Origin: Hsuehochloa calcarea
Lineage: Eukaryota > Streptophyta > Magnoliopsida > Poales > Poaceae
NCBI GenBank assembly: GCA_036346395.1
Contig: CM070596.1
Span: forward strand, 5,811,913-5,875,912
Length of the DNA: 64,000 nt
Direction: 5' to 3'
The stretch's first letter is position 1, and every line of letters starts with the position of its first letter. This document shows positions 1-12,179 of this stretch, in pieces. The notes beneath the pieces are model-generated. The model was not told the DNA's origin, did no database searches, and worked only from the letters and a program-made list of their open reading frames with translations. Position numbers and translations under genes: made by a program.

Positions 1-580
1 AACTTGTATTTCAGAAACAAGTGGCCACCATCTTCATCTAGCCGGTGACATATTTTGCGTACACATATTTAGTTTAGTATATCACGAAAAAAAAACTATG
101 GTCGTAGTTACAGAAAACCATATGTTTCTTGACTGGCACTTAACCCAAGTTTTATGGTTATATATGATTTCACATCGAGAGGAAAGGCCACGTCAGACAA
201 CACATCCGTGTTCGGTAAAGAAAAACAAAGGATACAAGCCGCATGATTTGAACATCCATCCCTCAGGTCTTATCTCGTTTTGTGGTCAGGCTTATTTTAT
301 CCAGATCAGGAAAATGTTGGCAAAAACACAACAAAATTGCCTTCCAAACAGCAGGTGCTTGCACCTCCACAATGAAGGTCAAACAAAACACAAGGGGGGG
401 TATCGAGCTACACCAAAAAAAAAAGATCATAAAATTAACAATGTGTGTATTGGGGATTTAATACATCTTTCAGAGTTTCTGGGTCTAGGCTGCCGTACAG
501 AGCACAAGCAAATGGCGCTAGGATAAATACCATGAATAACCAAACTACATCGATATGACAACAAAGTTAAGAACAATAGC
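1..580 (-). other. 3' flank and 3' UTR of SUA
   Basis: This AT-rich stretch lies downstream of the SUA stop codon at 581-583 on the minus strand. It has no convincing coding signal; the short reading frames here lack any recognisable domain. It probably holds the 3' UTR and polyadenylation region, but I cannot place the cleavage site. Confidence 0.6.
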
Positions 581-3500
581 TCAAGACATCTCCCTGAATC
601 TTGCAATGGCCTTCTTCTGGATGATGGTTTTGTAGCTATCCCCAGCTTGGGCCTCCAGCGACCGATCAGCTGCTTTCCTCTGTTGACTTCCAAGTCCAGC
701 CCTCACATCCACAGATTTAGCCTGGACTGGTTCCTTGATGCCACTACCATCCTTTCCCAGACCCTGAATATTTGCAAAGTAGTTGCAAGCAAAACAAAAT
801 GGCAATGTATACTCACGTCAGGAGGGATATACAAGTTACACAGCTTCCATACTGTAGAAAATATCGGCAAACTGGTTCCTCTGCAGTCACAGTAACTTCT
901 CATGCCTAACAACCTATTAATTCCCACTTGGAGATCTTTCCCTTCAAGCTAAATAGTTTGTAATTTCTCCACAGTATTTTCAGACTTTTGCAAGTAGAGT
1001 CTAGAGACGCAAAGGAATCCCATGAACTTAGAATTTACTGGTCACGATGGAGAGGGATTGTTCACTAATTTACTTCAAACAGGAGCCTACAAGACAAACT
1101 CAAGATTTGACTCTCGATACCGACAACCTACACAAGCTCCAAACCAATAACAGTTAAGAGAACAGGCCAGTCACGAATTGCATGGAAATAAATTCAACAT
1201 CTCACAAGAAAGTCATACTTAATCAGTTTTAATTATAATGAAAAACAAAATGCCCAAATAATTTTCATTGCAACTGCAAAAGCAAAAATATGGTGGCATG
1301 AAACTTTTGATCAAATGCAGGCAACAGTAAATGCTAATAGGAAAAGTAAGATTGCAGCTAAGACATCCAAGAGGATGAAAACTGAGAAATATGTGGTAGA
1401 GGAACTTACTAGTCCTTCCTGCCAACCCATGTTGCGTAGAATACGATTGCCCACATTTGTTTCATCTATCACTCTATCAGCAGTGATCACCTCAAAATTT
1501 TCAGTATTACCAATTTCACCACTAGAACGTTCACCCACCCCTGGAGGAAATGGCATTGAACCTATCTCACTTGAACCCTTTCGAGATGTGTGGTCACCAG
1601 CTTGACAAAAAGGAATTTCAAAAAAAATCAATACAAATCTTGGACAAGCAAAATGGAAAACATCAGGCCTATAATGTATAATTCTGTGGGGTCAAGGTAT
1701 ACAAAATACAAATAATATCAGTAGGGGTAATCAAAATAATCCCCCCACACACACCAAGTTGAGCCTACATCACACAAGAATACAAAATTGAATATACTGT
1801 CAGCAAAACTCCTGCTAAATGAGAATCACAAAATCTTCACAGGAAACTGTGTTGTTGGGTGGATAGCAACATCTCGTGCTCAAGAAATGTGGCTAGCAAA
1901 AAATTGACGGAGCGGTTTGTACATGGTGAAGTGTGATAGTTAATAAAATGCATTCTTACTTGAATCCAGTCCAACATTATCATTGCCAAGTGACAAAGAT
2001 GATCCATATAGACTTCGTCTTTCCGCAGCCCGATCTCTGTACTGGGATTGTCCTGGTGCCTCAGAAAACCGGCGTTTAGCACTTCCAGAAATTCCAGATG
2101 ATGCATAAGAGACTAGGGCAGATAAATCTGTTTTGAAGGGTCCAGAAGCAGTAGGCGCCTCGACATTTGTCATTAAGCCACTTGTGCTTGTAGTTATAGT
2201 GGAGGAAGCATCAGATGATGCATGAAATGTAGTATCCGACTTGATTACTCCTCTACCAGACCCTCTTATGACACCCATAATAGTAGTTCCTAAACTGTTA
2301 CTGACAGGTCTAGGCTTTATGTCAGAATCAAGTATTTGGGTGATTGCAGTTCCTTGGCCAAGAGAATTATAGCTAGCAATTGAGTTCATATCCTTAGCAT
2401 TTCCAGAGTCAGATTTAGGCTTGCCTTTCAGTGAGAATCCAGTTCCACTGTGTGAACTGTTATCAACAGAGCTGGACAGTTCCTTGTCATCAAGGACAAT
2501 ACGTGGAGCCTGGCCTTCTTGATTCCTTTGCTTCCACATAGTTAGGACATTGTTCATCTTCTTCTTATTAGCTATTAGACTACTTTTTGAGGCCAACTTA
2601 ATCTCTTTAGCCTTCTCCTTTTCTTTCTTTTCTGCAGCCAGCGCTGCATTTGCAGCAGCTTGAACAGCCTCAGGCAGTGAAGTTTTCTCACTTTGTTTAA
2701 TCGTGGCAGCAGGTGCAGAAATCACTACCTTTTTACCACTATTTCTTTCTGAGATCTTCGTACTTTCATTTGCAATGTCCCCAGCTGCCTTACTGTTGCT
2801 CTGTTCATTACAAGGGACATACTGTTGAGTTTGTTGATCATACGAATACCAAACTCCGGCATTACCATCATAGTAAAGGCCTACAATGAACAAGGTATAA
2901 TAAATTAAGTCGTAAATGAAACACATGCCCCAAAAGCAAAGGATTTTAACAGAACTCTTTCAGCTGGAAAGTGTTCCTAAATTAAATACGGTCCAAGAAA
3001 ATTGCCACAGTAGACTTTCAAACTTACCAGAATTTCCATCATAATAGAATCCGGAGGCAGAATCATAATAATAACCAGATTTTTCATCCCAAACAAATCC
3101 TGACTGTGGAGCGGAAACATCTTTCTGAGATTCTGAATTGATATTCAGTTTGTCATCAGGATTGTACTCTTTTGGGGCCCAACCTACAGCATCATACTGG
3201 TCCAAAAGGCAAACGGAGTAAAACAATGAGCACCATGTCTACAATCTGCCTAAATTATATGCTACAATTTAACATGAGAATATGACAAAACATTACTAAT
3301 TAACAACAAAAGCAATAAACATTTAGTCATAACTCATAAGGTACTACGACTATCATCATGATAGAGGCTATAACAGACCTGCTGAGCAAATGATGCAGCT
3401 TCAATGGCAGCTGCAGCAAGGCTATTTGACTGTGAAGCCCCCGATGCAGATCCATGTGTACTTTTAGCATAGGCTACACGTAAAACCTGACCATTTTTCT

Positions 3501-6500
3501 CAAGTGCAATCCCATTTGTAGCTTCAAGAGCTTTCGTAGCATCTTCCACCTATCACAATTGGATGTAGAAAAATGACAGGAGCTGACATAAAAGAAAAGC
3601 TCAAGTTTGTTATCCATCACTACTTACTGAATGAAAATGGACGAAGGCAAAACCCCTGGACACATGAGTAAACTTATCCCGAACAAGGCGGATATCCTGC
3701 AGAGAAATGACATGTAATTCTCTCAACAGAAAGGAAACAACCCTACTTGCAAGAGCTATTAGCTTATTGCCCACCTTTATAGGTGCATGCTTAGCAAATT
3801 CATATCGAAGCATTTCCTCATCAGCATTTTCATCCAGACCACGAACAACTAAAACATGAGTTGGACCTGCAAATGACAGCATCTAATAAGGCAACCCTCT
3901 GCATATTTCACATAATTCCACAAAAAAGCGCAGAACTTGCCTAGTTCAGATCCCCTTTTTCCAAACAGTGGAGTGGAACCTGTTGCATCAGCTAGTAGAG
4001 CATCCTCAGTACGTGGCTCATTGCACTATAAGAATACAAGTAAACATGCAATTAACCAGAAAAGTTCAAGAGCACAACAACCAAAGTTACAATTAGTTAT
4101 CCCACAACTGCTATTTGTTATCCCTTATCATATATTAAGGCAATATGAAACAGGATTTACTCTCCAAAGTCACTCAGGTAGTCAGGACGGAGGTATTTCA
4201 ATTAACATTTTAAAAAGAACTGGAAGAACTATTGGGCTGTTTGGTTTGAGGGATCACCTCATCCAAGGGCGGGTTGGTCCATCATGGGATCATCCCATGA
4301 AATTTGGTGGGATGACACCATCCCTCATTTTGTACTAAGCTTGAGCTTACGAGGGATGAAGTGGTGATGGACTAAATAAGTAATTTGCCTCAAACCAAAC
4401 AAGTGAGTTAGGGTTGCAGCTAGGATCGGATGATCCATTCACCATCCCATCCCTCAAACCAAATACCCCATATATCTCAAATGGATCTTGCGACAAAGAA
4501 CAGTCTGAGAACAGTAATTTGCACTATATGACAGTAAAGTATACCTGAAAACAGGAGGTTCTGCGGGCAAAGTTTATACATCCGCATATAGTACATATCC
4601 AATCACATGGTGCGGCAACAGTCCTGTGCCCATAGGTAGACCTTGTAAAATTTTCTTGTCCAAGAGAAGGCCCACTCATCCCACCAGTTGGTTTACTACT
4701 GCAGTAAAGATGGTTGCCCGAAATAATTACAGTGGAAATAATTGATATAAGTACATGACCGATCAAAAAGTTAAATGCAAGCAATACAGAGAATATGAGG
4801 ATATGACTGCAAAAACCATTTGTATGAAGGACTACAGCTACTCGAAAAGGGCCTAGTCAAGCACAAGTAGGTTCAAGTTATTGCTTTATTCAATTTCATC
4901 GATGTTCCTTTCTGCAACAATGATCTTGATGCAGTTGTATACAATAGATAAAATAGTAAAATCCAAGACAAGAATGGCATCCAAAAAAGATGGACAATTA
5001 ACTGAAAAAAACTACTGTCTCAATCTTTAACATACTAAAAGTAGATAAACTATTTTACAAGATAGGCTTGTTGCCGTACCAAACATCTCACATGCTTACA
5101 TAACAAAGTAACCCACTTTAACAGTCTCATACAACTCCTTTATTTCGAGTGCATTGTTGACTGAACTCTATCTAAAATTTGCTCCAAACAAATCCTTTTT
5201 TGTCACACGCTATCAAATTAGCTAGATATTACTGTATCATGTTTGGTGTCTGTCCTATGCTTTGTGGATCGGTACTTAAAAAGCACACTACTTGTTGTGT
5301 ACTAGCACAAGGGGTAAACATCCGTCGAAGGGAGGTCGGACGGCGACGACTTGAAGTAGAACAACGCTAAGTGAAGGAGGGCACCGATTGGGAGAGGAAT
5401 AGATCTAGAATAGCCGGTCAAGGGAACGGCCACAACTGGACTTTAGGGACTAAGAATTTGTTTATTCATCTTTGCTTTGTTAAAGAAGATACAATGTCAT
5501 CCCTTTTATATGATAACTTGACTTGACCCTAAGAAACAATATCTAAATTATAGAAACAAACTAACTGAACGTAAGATTCTAAACTAACCAAATCAATCTA
5601 ATCCTTAGCAACGGAAACTAATTGCGGGTGAACAGTACATGTGTGAACATCGCCGCGTGCTACACCACCACGCCCATAACATACCTGTACTCAAAAAATG
5701 TCTTCCTGCCATCAATTACGAGATCATTGTCCCCAATACCTTCCATCATTCTGCGGGCAGCTTCCTGTGGAGTACGTACAGCTTTGTGAACATAATAGTA
5801 CATGACAGTCTGAATGGGCAATGTAGAAACATTTGTACGGTTAGTACCACAGTAGAAAAGTCGATAAAAGCAAATCCCCGAGACATGCCAGAGGTTCGTT
5901 CCTTGATTACGCGCACACTACGAAGAGGGCCCCACTCAGCCTAAAAGAGACCAGACCCCAAATGATTAAAACGAACCAGACAATACACTTTCAACCAGTT
6001 TAACAGTTTATGAAGAGGAATTTGTACAAGAATCTGATATAGGTCGTCTTCATTAGTCTTCTGGGACAGACCCTTAACAACGACAGTGGCAGATGGGGCC
6101 TGCAAGTATGAATGCAAATGTCATTGGCTTCGTAAGTTCCAAACATATTTTGCTAAGCATGCATGTATTTACAAAAGGCAGGTATGGCCATACCACTGAA
6201 TCACCATGCCTTCTTTCATCCCAGTCATATTCTCTTCTTCTGTCAAAGCGATTATCATCATAAAAGCCATCTCTTTGGTTCCGCCCACGACTTTTGCCAC
6301 GAGGAGATCTTGATCTAGACAGAGATCTTGATCGGTCATCACGCACACGTGATCGAGAGCGGCTATGGCGCATGTATGGACTTTCATCTCTATCACGACT
6401 TAGCCCTCTTCTTTCATGTTCACTCTCACATGAATCACGCCTTCTCCAGCTACTATCTCTCCTGCCTCTTTCATAGTCCGAATCGTAGCTGTAACGCCCA

Positions 6501-7459
6501 TATTCACGATCTCTCTCATAGCTGCCCTCTCTGCTTTGGTGAGAACTGCGGTACCGGTCTTCGAAGTCACCATGAAACTCCGCACGGTCTCTACTTCCCA
6601 TCCTTTTGTTCCTATCAACACCAAAATCACAATAACTACCAGATTCATAGTGGTTGTCAGCAGCACGATAATTATCACGGAGTCTATCAACTCCTCTGTA
6701 CGAATCAAATTCATGATGCTTTCCATCATTGCGATAATCGGTGTCATGCCTTCTGTAATCTCTGGCAGTTGCATGTTGCTCATCATGATTTCTTCGAGGC
6801 TGAGACCACATGGTGCCAACAGAGGGTGGTGGTGGATACATATTTCTATCATGTACATCCTGACAAAATGCACCCCTTCCGTATGAATCTCTATTAAAGC
6901 CTTCATCCACAAATCTCCTACCATTGTAGGATCCACCAGCCCTGCAAATTGAGTTAGTAGTGGAAAATATGGTAATATGACAAAGCACTTTAAAGTGAAA
7001 ATACATATCACGAATCACAAATGATTTTTTTTTGCAGTTACCGCCCAAACAATACAGCTGGGTTCACTTCAGAAATAAAGTAAGTATTAAACAAAATTAA
7101 AGATGAATACAGACATTTTACAGGAAATAATGGACACAAATACCACAGCTAGCATAGCACCAAAATAGCTTACTGACTTACCTAAAATCTGGCTCATTGA
7201 TGACACCATACCCATCCGGTGCCTGTAGATTCAACAGAATAAGTTGAGTCAGCAACAAACTATACAGAACAGGCAGGTAAATCCATTCCAGTTAAGCAAT
7301 GGCTGCTTCTTGAACTTCAGAGCGCTGGTTACACGGAGGTTAACCACATGGCCAATAAATCTGCTATTTTCATCATCCTTGGTAGTTAATAAAGGAAAAG
7401 GCTGCAATTACACTGTTGTTCTCCCATCCATGCTGTGGAGCATAACGCCCATGATCCAT
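581..7459 (-). CDS. SUA: SUA splicing factor (RBM5/RBM10-like), 15 coding exons
   Basis: Nuclear RNA-binding splicing regulator; Arabidopsis SUPPRESSOR OF ABI3-5 controls ABI3 intron splicing. Coding exons on plus coordinates: 7412-7459, 7182-7222, 6194-6941, 6028-6099, 5848-5940, 5685-5764, 4545-4698, 3941-4025, 3775-3866, 3628-3696, 3379-3549, 3028-3196, 1960-2880, 1410-1600, 581-763. They sum to 3117 nt (1038 residues plus stop) with consistent phases, near the family's usual size. Domains in order: an Arg/Ser/Asp/Tyr-rich N-terminus (about 30-278); RRM1 (from about 280, VVVKGLSQKT and SRGFAFIDF); a RanBP2 zinc finger (DWICTICGCINF, about 395-420); RRM2 (VLVVRGLDENADEEMLRYEF, about 442-525); an OCRE domain of YYDG repeats (about 585-625); and a C-terminal G-patch (NMGWQEGLGLGKDGSG). 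The start is MDHGRYAPQHGWENN, matching the family N-terminus as I recall it. Exon joins come from splice sites and family knowledge; no transcript was available. Confidence 0.95.
3867..3940 (-). other. Non-canonical GC-AG intron in SUA
   Basis: Between the zinc-finger and RRM2 exons, the only donor that keeps frame reads GAACTAG/GCAAGT, a GC donor with otherwise perfect consensus. The acceptor reads TTTGCAG/GTCC. Joining gives Ser-Glu-Leu-Gly-Pro-Thr-His, which leads directly into RRM2. Confidence 0.8.
4234..4469. mobile_element. MITE in a SUA intron
   Basis: About 236 bp with terminal inverted repeats: GGGCTGTTTGGTTTGAGGGA on the left, and its complement with two mismatches (ending CAAACCAAATACCCC) on the right. 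It sits wholly in the intron between the zinc-finger exon and the next exon. The TIR resembles grass Tourist/PIF or hAT MITEs; the target duplication is unclear, so the superfamily is open. Confidence 0.7.
5300..5639 (-). mobile_element. LTR relic in the largest coding-region intron of SUA
   Basis: On the minus strand this block carries a TATA-like CATATAAAAGGGATG near 5510 followed by a leader-like segment. Its edge at 5639 begins TGTACTG on the minus strand. It lies within the 986-bp intron 4699-5684. No coding remnant and no clear target duplication are visible, so this is a tentative LTR fragment. Confidence 0.4.
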
Positions 7460-7485
7460 TTCCAAAAATCAGCCCTAGTGCTATC

Positions 7486-8765
7486 CTGCAAGGTTCTTGG
7501 TGATCTTACAAACTTTTGGGTGAAGAATTTTTGAGCGTATCCTGTAAGAGATGCATGGTATCACACAGTTAAGCAATTGCCAACAAGGAAACCACCATAT
7601 AGCCACCCCCTTTACTGGAACTTTCGAATGAAACAGAAGTGCTATAATCATCTCAGGTTCCAGCTGTTTAATCAATCCAACAAACATTCATTGCTGCTGC
7701 ACGTGCCCACTATCGCCGGAATCAATTGCCCATTTCTCAGCTTACAATTTATGACAGTATGACACTAAAATTTGTAATAACTATACAATATTTAGGCTCT
7801 TTTGGAATGCAGAAATTTTGCAGGAAACAGAACAATTCCTCGAAAATTCCCCTGAAATTCCTACATTCCAAACATGGACTAAGTATAGGTAAAAAATGCT
7901 TGAGGGGAAAAACAAATTGCATCTTGTGACTCCAGAATCCAGACTCCAGAGCATGAAGTCAGCAGTATCACTAAAACAAGGGCACGCTCACCGGTAATGG
8001 TACTTATCAGGCAGTGTATTAATTTATAAGAATAATGCTACACATACAAGTATTTCAGATTAAAAAGTATGCAAGCTTATTAGTGATCGAGTGCAAAAAG
8101 GAAAGATATGATCTGCTTCTACGCTACTATAAGAAAAGAAAAAAAGGATTTAGGACACATGGAGTTAGAAACACGCGTGAGCGCTAAACGAATAGCTGAG
8201 ATAGCACTGGTTCTAGTTTCCCTTGTTCTGTTATAATTACAGTCAATCCCGATAAAGCATGAATTAGGAGCATAGCCTTCAACGAAAGGGTTCCTCGTAT
8301 CGCTAACATGTCCTTGGATGTAGTTTCGTAATCCTACCAAACAACGGATAAAACCACTAGAAGATCCATCCGCAACCAACCCTCCTGCTAGGATCGTACC
8401 TTAATACTAAGGAGGCTCAGCAAACGACTCAATAATAAGCATATCTTGAGAAACATCGAACCATTTGCTTTAGGATTTTGTATATAGCTTGGAACTTAAA
8501 ATTTTTAATCAGAGTATGCGTAGAAAACAAACATGCATAAATTATGATACAGCTCATTCAATTCACGTATAAGCAAGGATAGCTTGTCAAAATCATGGCA
8601 CATAGTAGTAAGCACGAATGTCCAATCTAGCCTAGCCCACATAAACGGCATGTATGTCGACAATCTAAACCCCGCAACAGTGGTGAAATTGGAGCGCCAC
8701 AAGAGCGCGTCCCAGGAGAAGTAACAGACAATCCAGGGGAGACCCTAATACTCGCCCTATTTTAC
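7486..8765 (-). other. Likely 5' UTR intron of SUA
   Basis: The start-codon exon begins after an acceptor TTGCAG at 7486-7491. A matching donor CCAAGAG/GTAAAA is at 8760-8766. The 1.28-kb interval has no supported coding sequence and contains a MITE relic at 7795-7877. Confidence 0.55.
7795..7877. mobile_element. Short MITE relic
   Basis: An imperfect inverted repeat pairs TTTTGGAATGCAGAAATTT on the left with AAATTCCTACATTCCAAACA on the right. The spacing (about 80 bp) and the TTTGGAAT terminus fit grass miniature elements. It lies in the likely 5' UTR intron of SUA. Confidence 0.5.
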
Positions 8766-9060
8766 CTCTTGGTTCCGGGCGGCGCTGGTAGGTAGGGAGG
8801 GAGGGAGGGATGGATCGACGAAGGCAGCCTCGCTAGGGCGCCGGTGCGAATCGCGATCTACGAGAGGGGAGAGAAGCGGACGGAATCTATTTGGTGGTGT
8901 TGGAGGAGGAGGCGGCGGCAGTTAGGGTTTTGGACGCGGACGTGGGATTGGGGGAGGAATCGCGCGGTGCGGTGCGGTGAGGTGCGTGGGGCGGAGACGA
9001 GATGGGGAGAGACTGGAGAAAGAGAGACCGACCGAAGCGTGTCCTGTGATGTGCGGCTGG
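8766..9060 (-). promoter_or_regulatory. Likely first noncoding exon and core promoter of SUA
   Basis: This GC-rich block lies upstream of the donor CCAAGAG/GTAAAA on the minus strand. GC content and CT-rich tracts on the minus strand fit a plant 5' UTR and TATA-less promoter. The transcription start cannot be placed from sequence alone. The plus-strand reading frame here has no recognisable domain. Confidence 0.45.
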
Positions 9061-9187
9061 GCCGTTAATTCTGTCTTGAGTAGGGAAAGGAGAGCCCAAG
9101 CCCAAGCCCAGTGCTAGTTTGCACTTTGCAGTCAAACAATTGAAGCTTCTAGTCCTTGCAGTCAAACAATTGCACTTTGCTGAGTAC

Positions 9188-9464
9188 ATATCGTGTGCAC
9201 ACATATTATTTCATTTCGTGGACATATATATATAAGATATCCGAATCGTCCATCCAGTGATCCACGACCGTCATCGCACCTACCTTCCATTTATACCACA
9301 TTTGCAAAAAAAAACCCTTTCTAGTCAGATTTCAGACGAGGGGATTTTAGTAAATGTGGCGTAAGTGGAAGATGAGTGCGATGACGATCGTGGATCATTG
9401 AATGGACGGTTCAAATATCTCATATACATATGTTCACAAAATAGTGTATATACACACGATATAT
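9188..9464. mobile_element. Foldback MITE upstream of SUA
   Basis: Two inverted arms of about 115 nt (9188-9303 and 9352-9464) pair at roughly 80 percent. The outermost bases are ATATCGTGTG and CACACGATAT, and inner blocks such as GATCCACGACCGTCATCGCA match their complements on the other side. The loop is about 50 nt. The whole element could form one long hairpin. It has no coding capacity. Confidence 0.8.
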
Positions 9465-11388
9465 CATCCACTTTGCTAGTTATTTGTAACTTGCCTGGTT
9501 TTTCGTTTACTCCGATTCGATCCCTTGGTCCCTAAATTAGTTTCAAGGTACGTGTTTCTGATTCTAAATTGATCTAACGGTTCAAAAGCATAGCTTACAC
9601 GTAAGAAAGTGTAAGTCACTTCGAGGGACAGGCATCTCAGGAATTAAAGCCACAAGCCGTCATCTCACGAAAAATCTACGGGGAACATTTCAGCCTTCAA
9701 TTTTTCTCCTCTACGCGTACACTTTCGGTCGACGTCGTTTGAAATACGTACACGACAGATCGAGACGTAGCGGCCGGGTCATTTCGAAATTTAATTTCGA
9801 CATTGCCGCTAGTACCGGCTAAATCGACCGCGGACTCAAATCGCTGGATTAAGGGGAGAATCTACAGCATCAAGAGTGTTCTACTCCATCCCATCAAAAT
9901 TAAAGATACTGAGCAATTGCTACAGTATTTCTACTATAATAAATTTATACTTTTTACATATATCGCTGTTGCTACTGTAGGAGCAATTGCTACAGTATTT
10001 TTACTATAATAAATTTACACTTTTACATATATCGCTGTTGCTACTGTAGGAGACTGTTCACCTAACAAAGACACTGTTTTGCAGTCCCGGATTGGTACTC
10101 CCAATCGCTCTCACTCGAGCTAACAGGATCGATCGAGGCGGAGACTTCTGGAAGATTCGCAGGGAAATGACTATAAAGCGAAAGATTTGACCATTCGGCT
10201 ACTTTGGAACGCGTGTCTTCGGTAAATCGATCGACTGTATCCATACGACTACGACATCTACACGGCACGCGTGTCTTTCTCTCTGGAAGGAAGTTGGCCC
10301 GTCTGTAGATTGTAATTAAAAACTATTGTTGGTTCTTTTTTAAAAGGAAGTTGGTTCATTTGTTGGATTGTAAATTTACGAATTGTTGGAGTTAATTTTA
10401 GAAAAGAAAATAAGAAAGAGAGTGTGTGAAATGTATTAATTTTCTTTTAATCGAATTATGACCTGCAATACTACGAGCATGAAATAATGGATCTAAAGAA
10501 GAACATGGGATAGCATTTTTTATTAGTTGCTCGGACGAAACAAAAACTGTGATATCGAAGGATAAACACCAACCGATAGAGAGACATGAGACAATCCACA
10601 AAGCAATTGATCGTGATCATTTTTTCTAGGTAATGAGCATCTCTTTATTACCCATTCAGGTCATTACAGAGGACACGCCGGATCAAATCTGGTGGTTCAT
10701 ACAGCCAAACTGACCCGAATGGAGTAGTGATCAAATATGATCAAAATTGTAAACCCGCTTAGACGGTGAGCATTTACCCATAAGAATAGAAATATTATGC
10801 GATGAGTAGTTGTATGCGGAATTTTTGGCTTAAATGTCATGGCTCTGAAACAAGGATAAGAAAATAGCAAGAATAGCCTGTCACGAATGAATTGGCAGAA
10901 ATGGTATCCATTCCGCGCACAAAACCCACTGCAGGGGCCTACTGCGCGCCCAGCATGAGGTAGGCCACGCGGCAGTCGCTGGTAGACCATATGCCGCAAA
11001 TTGGGCGTGCAGCAAGTGGCCAACGCACGTTATCTGTCGTGCGCTCAGTTCGCGGTAGGTGGCTTGTCAGCTCCCGTGCGGCCATCACATAGCCCACCGT
11101 GTATTGGGCGAGCGGTAGACCCTCTGTCGTGGGTTTTGAGTGTAGCACGGGTGTTATTTTTGCTAATTCATTCGCGGAGATAATATTTTTGCTAATTTGT
11201 TTGTTCGTTCTAAGGCATCCAACGAAGCATGTTGTTAGTGCTATTTTCTTATCCTTCTTCTCCTTGGTGTTAATCTATATTTTACTATATAAAAGCACCT
11301 ATTTAATTATATAATCAATGCACTCACTTATATGTCTTGGCAAAGATTAAATAATCCATAAATAAATGGGCTTATCGACTACAATGGT
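9465..11388. other. Intergenic stretch
   Basis: No coding region or RNA gene is supported here. It contains a tandem duplication at 9911-10049 and a GC-richer block near 10940-11140 of unknown origin. Confidence 0.6.
9911..10049. repeat. Tandem duplication, about 70 bp x 2
   Basis: Copies at 9911-9980 and 9981-10049 both begin GAGCAATTGCTACAGTATTT and end TTGCTACTGTAG. They differ by a few substitutions and one indel. Each copy carries the inverted pair CTACAGTA and TACTGTAG near its ends, so each could fold back. Confidence 0.85.
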
Positions 11389-11960
11389 TGTCAGGACAAA
11401 GACTCGGTCAATAATCTCCACGTATACCCCTGGTCGGGGAGCGGGGAGAACCTACTTAAGTCGACTTGAGCATCGACCACCCCCCTGGTCGGAAAAGTAT
11501 AATCACCAGATGGTGGGGCCACCTATCTGACCGAATAATATGTCCACCACAATAGACCATTAAAAGGAAACATACGCTCTTGTATCTATGACATAACCGC
11601 ACAATTTCACCCCATGTCTTTCACAATAATCGCTTGATTATCGTGTGTGGAAGGAAACTCGTTGGCAATAGCGTTGCCCACGTGGGAGATCAAGGAACCG
11701 ACAAGGCATCTCTCTGTAGGCGGTAACTACCACCCTTCAATGCTATATAAAGGGTAGAATCATACAACAAAGGGAGCAAACACCAGAAGGATAGTCTTAG
11801 TCGCACTATGTTCGTCCTGAGCACGGGGTAATCCCCATTGTAACCACATTCAATACAGGAACACAAGAAGTAGGATTATTATTCTCTTCGGAGAAGAACT
11901 AAGACTGTCTAAACCCCATGTCTCCTGTGTGTAAACCCTTATGTCATGTCTTCTGCATTT
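11389..11960 (+). mobile_element. LTR fragment or solo LTR, Gypsy-like
   Basis: It begins TGTCAGGACAAAGACTCGG, has a TATA box (GCTATATAAAGGG near 11741-11753), and continues into a leader with CTCTTCGGAGAAGAAC and GTCTAAACCCC, motifs common at the R/U5 end of grass Gypsy LTRs. No gag-pol follows and no second LTR is seen. The right end is approximate. Confidence 0.6.
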
Positions 11961-12179
11961 ACTTCGTAAGATCAATAACAATTCATCGACATGTCTCTAT
12001 CAGTAATTTATTTGTAGACTTCATAATGCTAATGATGTTATGTGTTTACGTTATGGTTGCATATATTAATCAAGTGCAAATATGTCTTACAGATACATTC
12101 CTTTGTATCCCTCGTCTAAGAGGATTTTTTAAATAATACTATCTTAAAAGATAATTACAAAATTAAATAGTCGATTTGT

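Noticed and set aside
6328..6897. Long plus-strand open frames opposite the SUA Arg/Ser-rich exon
   Set aside because: They mirror the low-complexity coding strand and have no domain.
7042..7066. Possible 25-nt SUA microexon (VNPAVLFG) bounded by AG and GT
   Set aside because: Its phase does not fit the flanking exons. Direct joining of 7182 to 6941 gives EPDF-R-AGGSYNGRR, the continuous family sequence.
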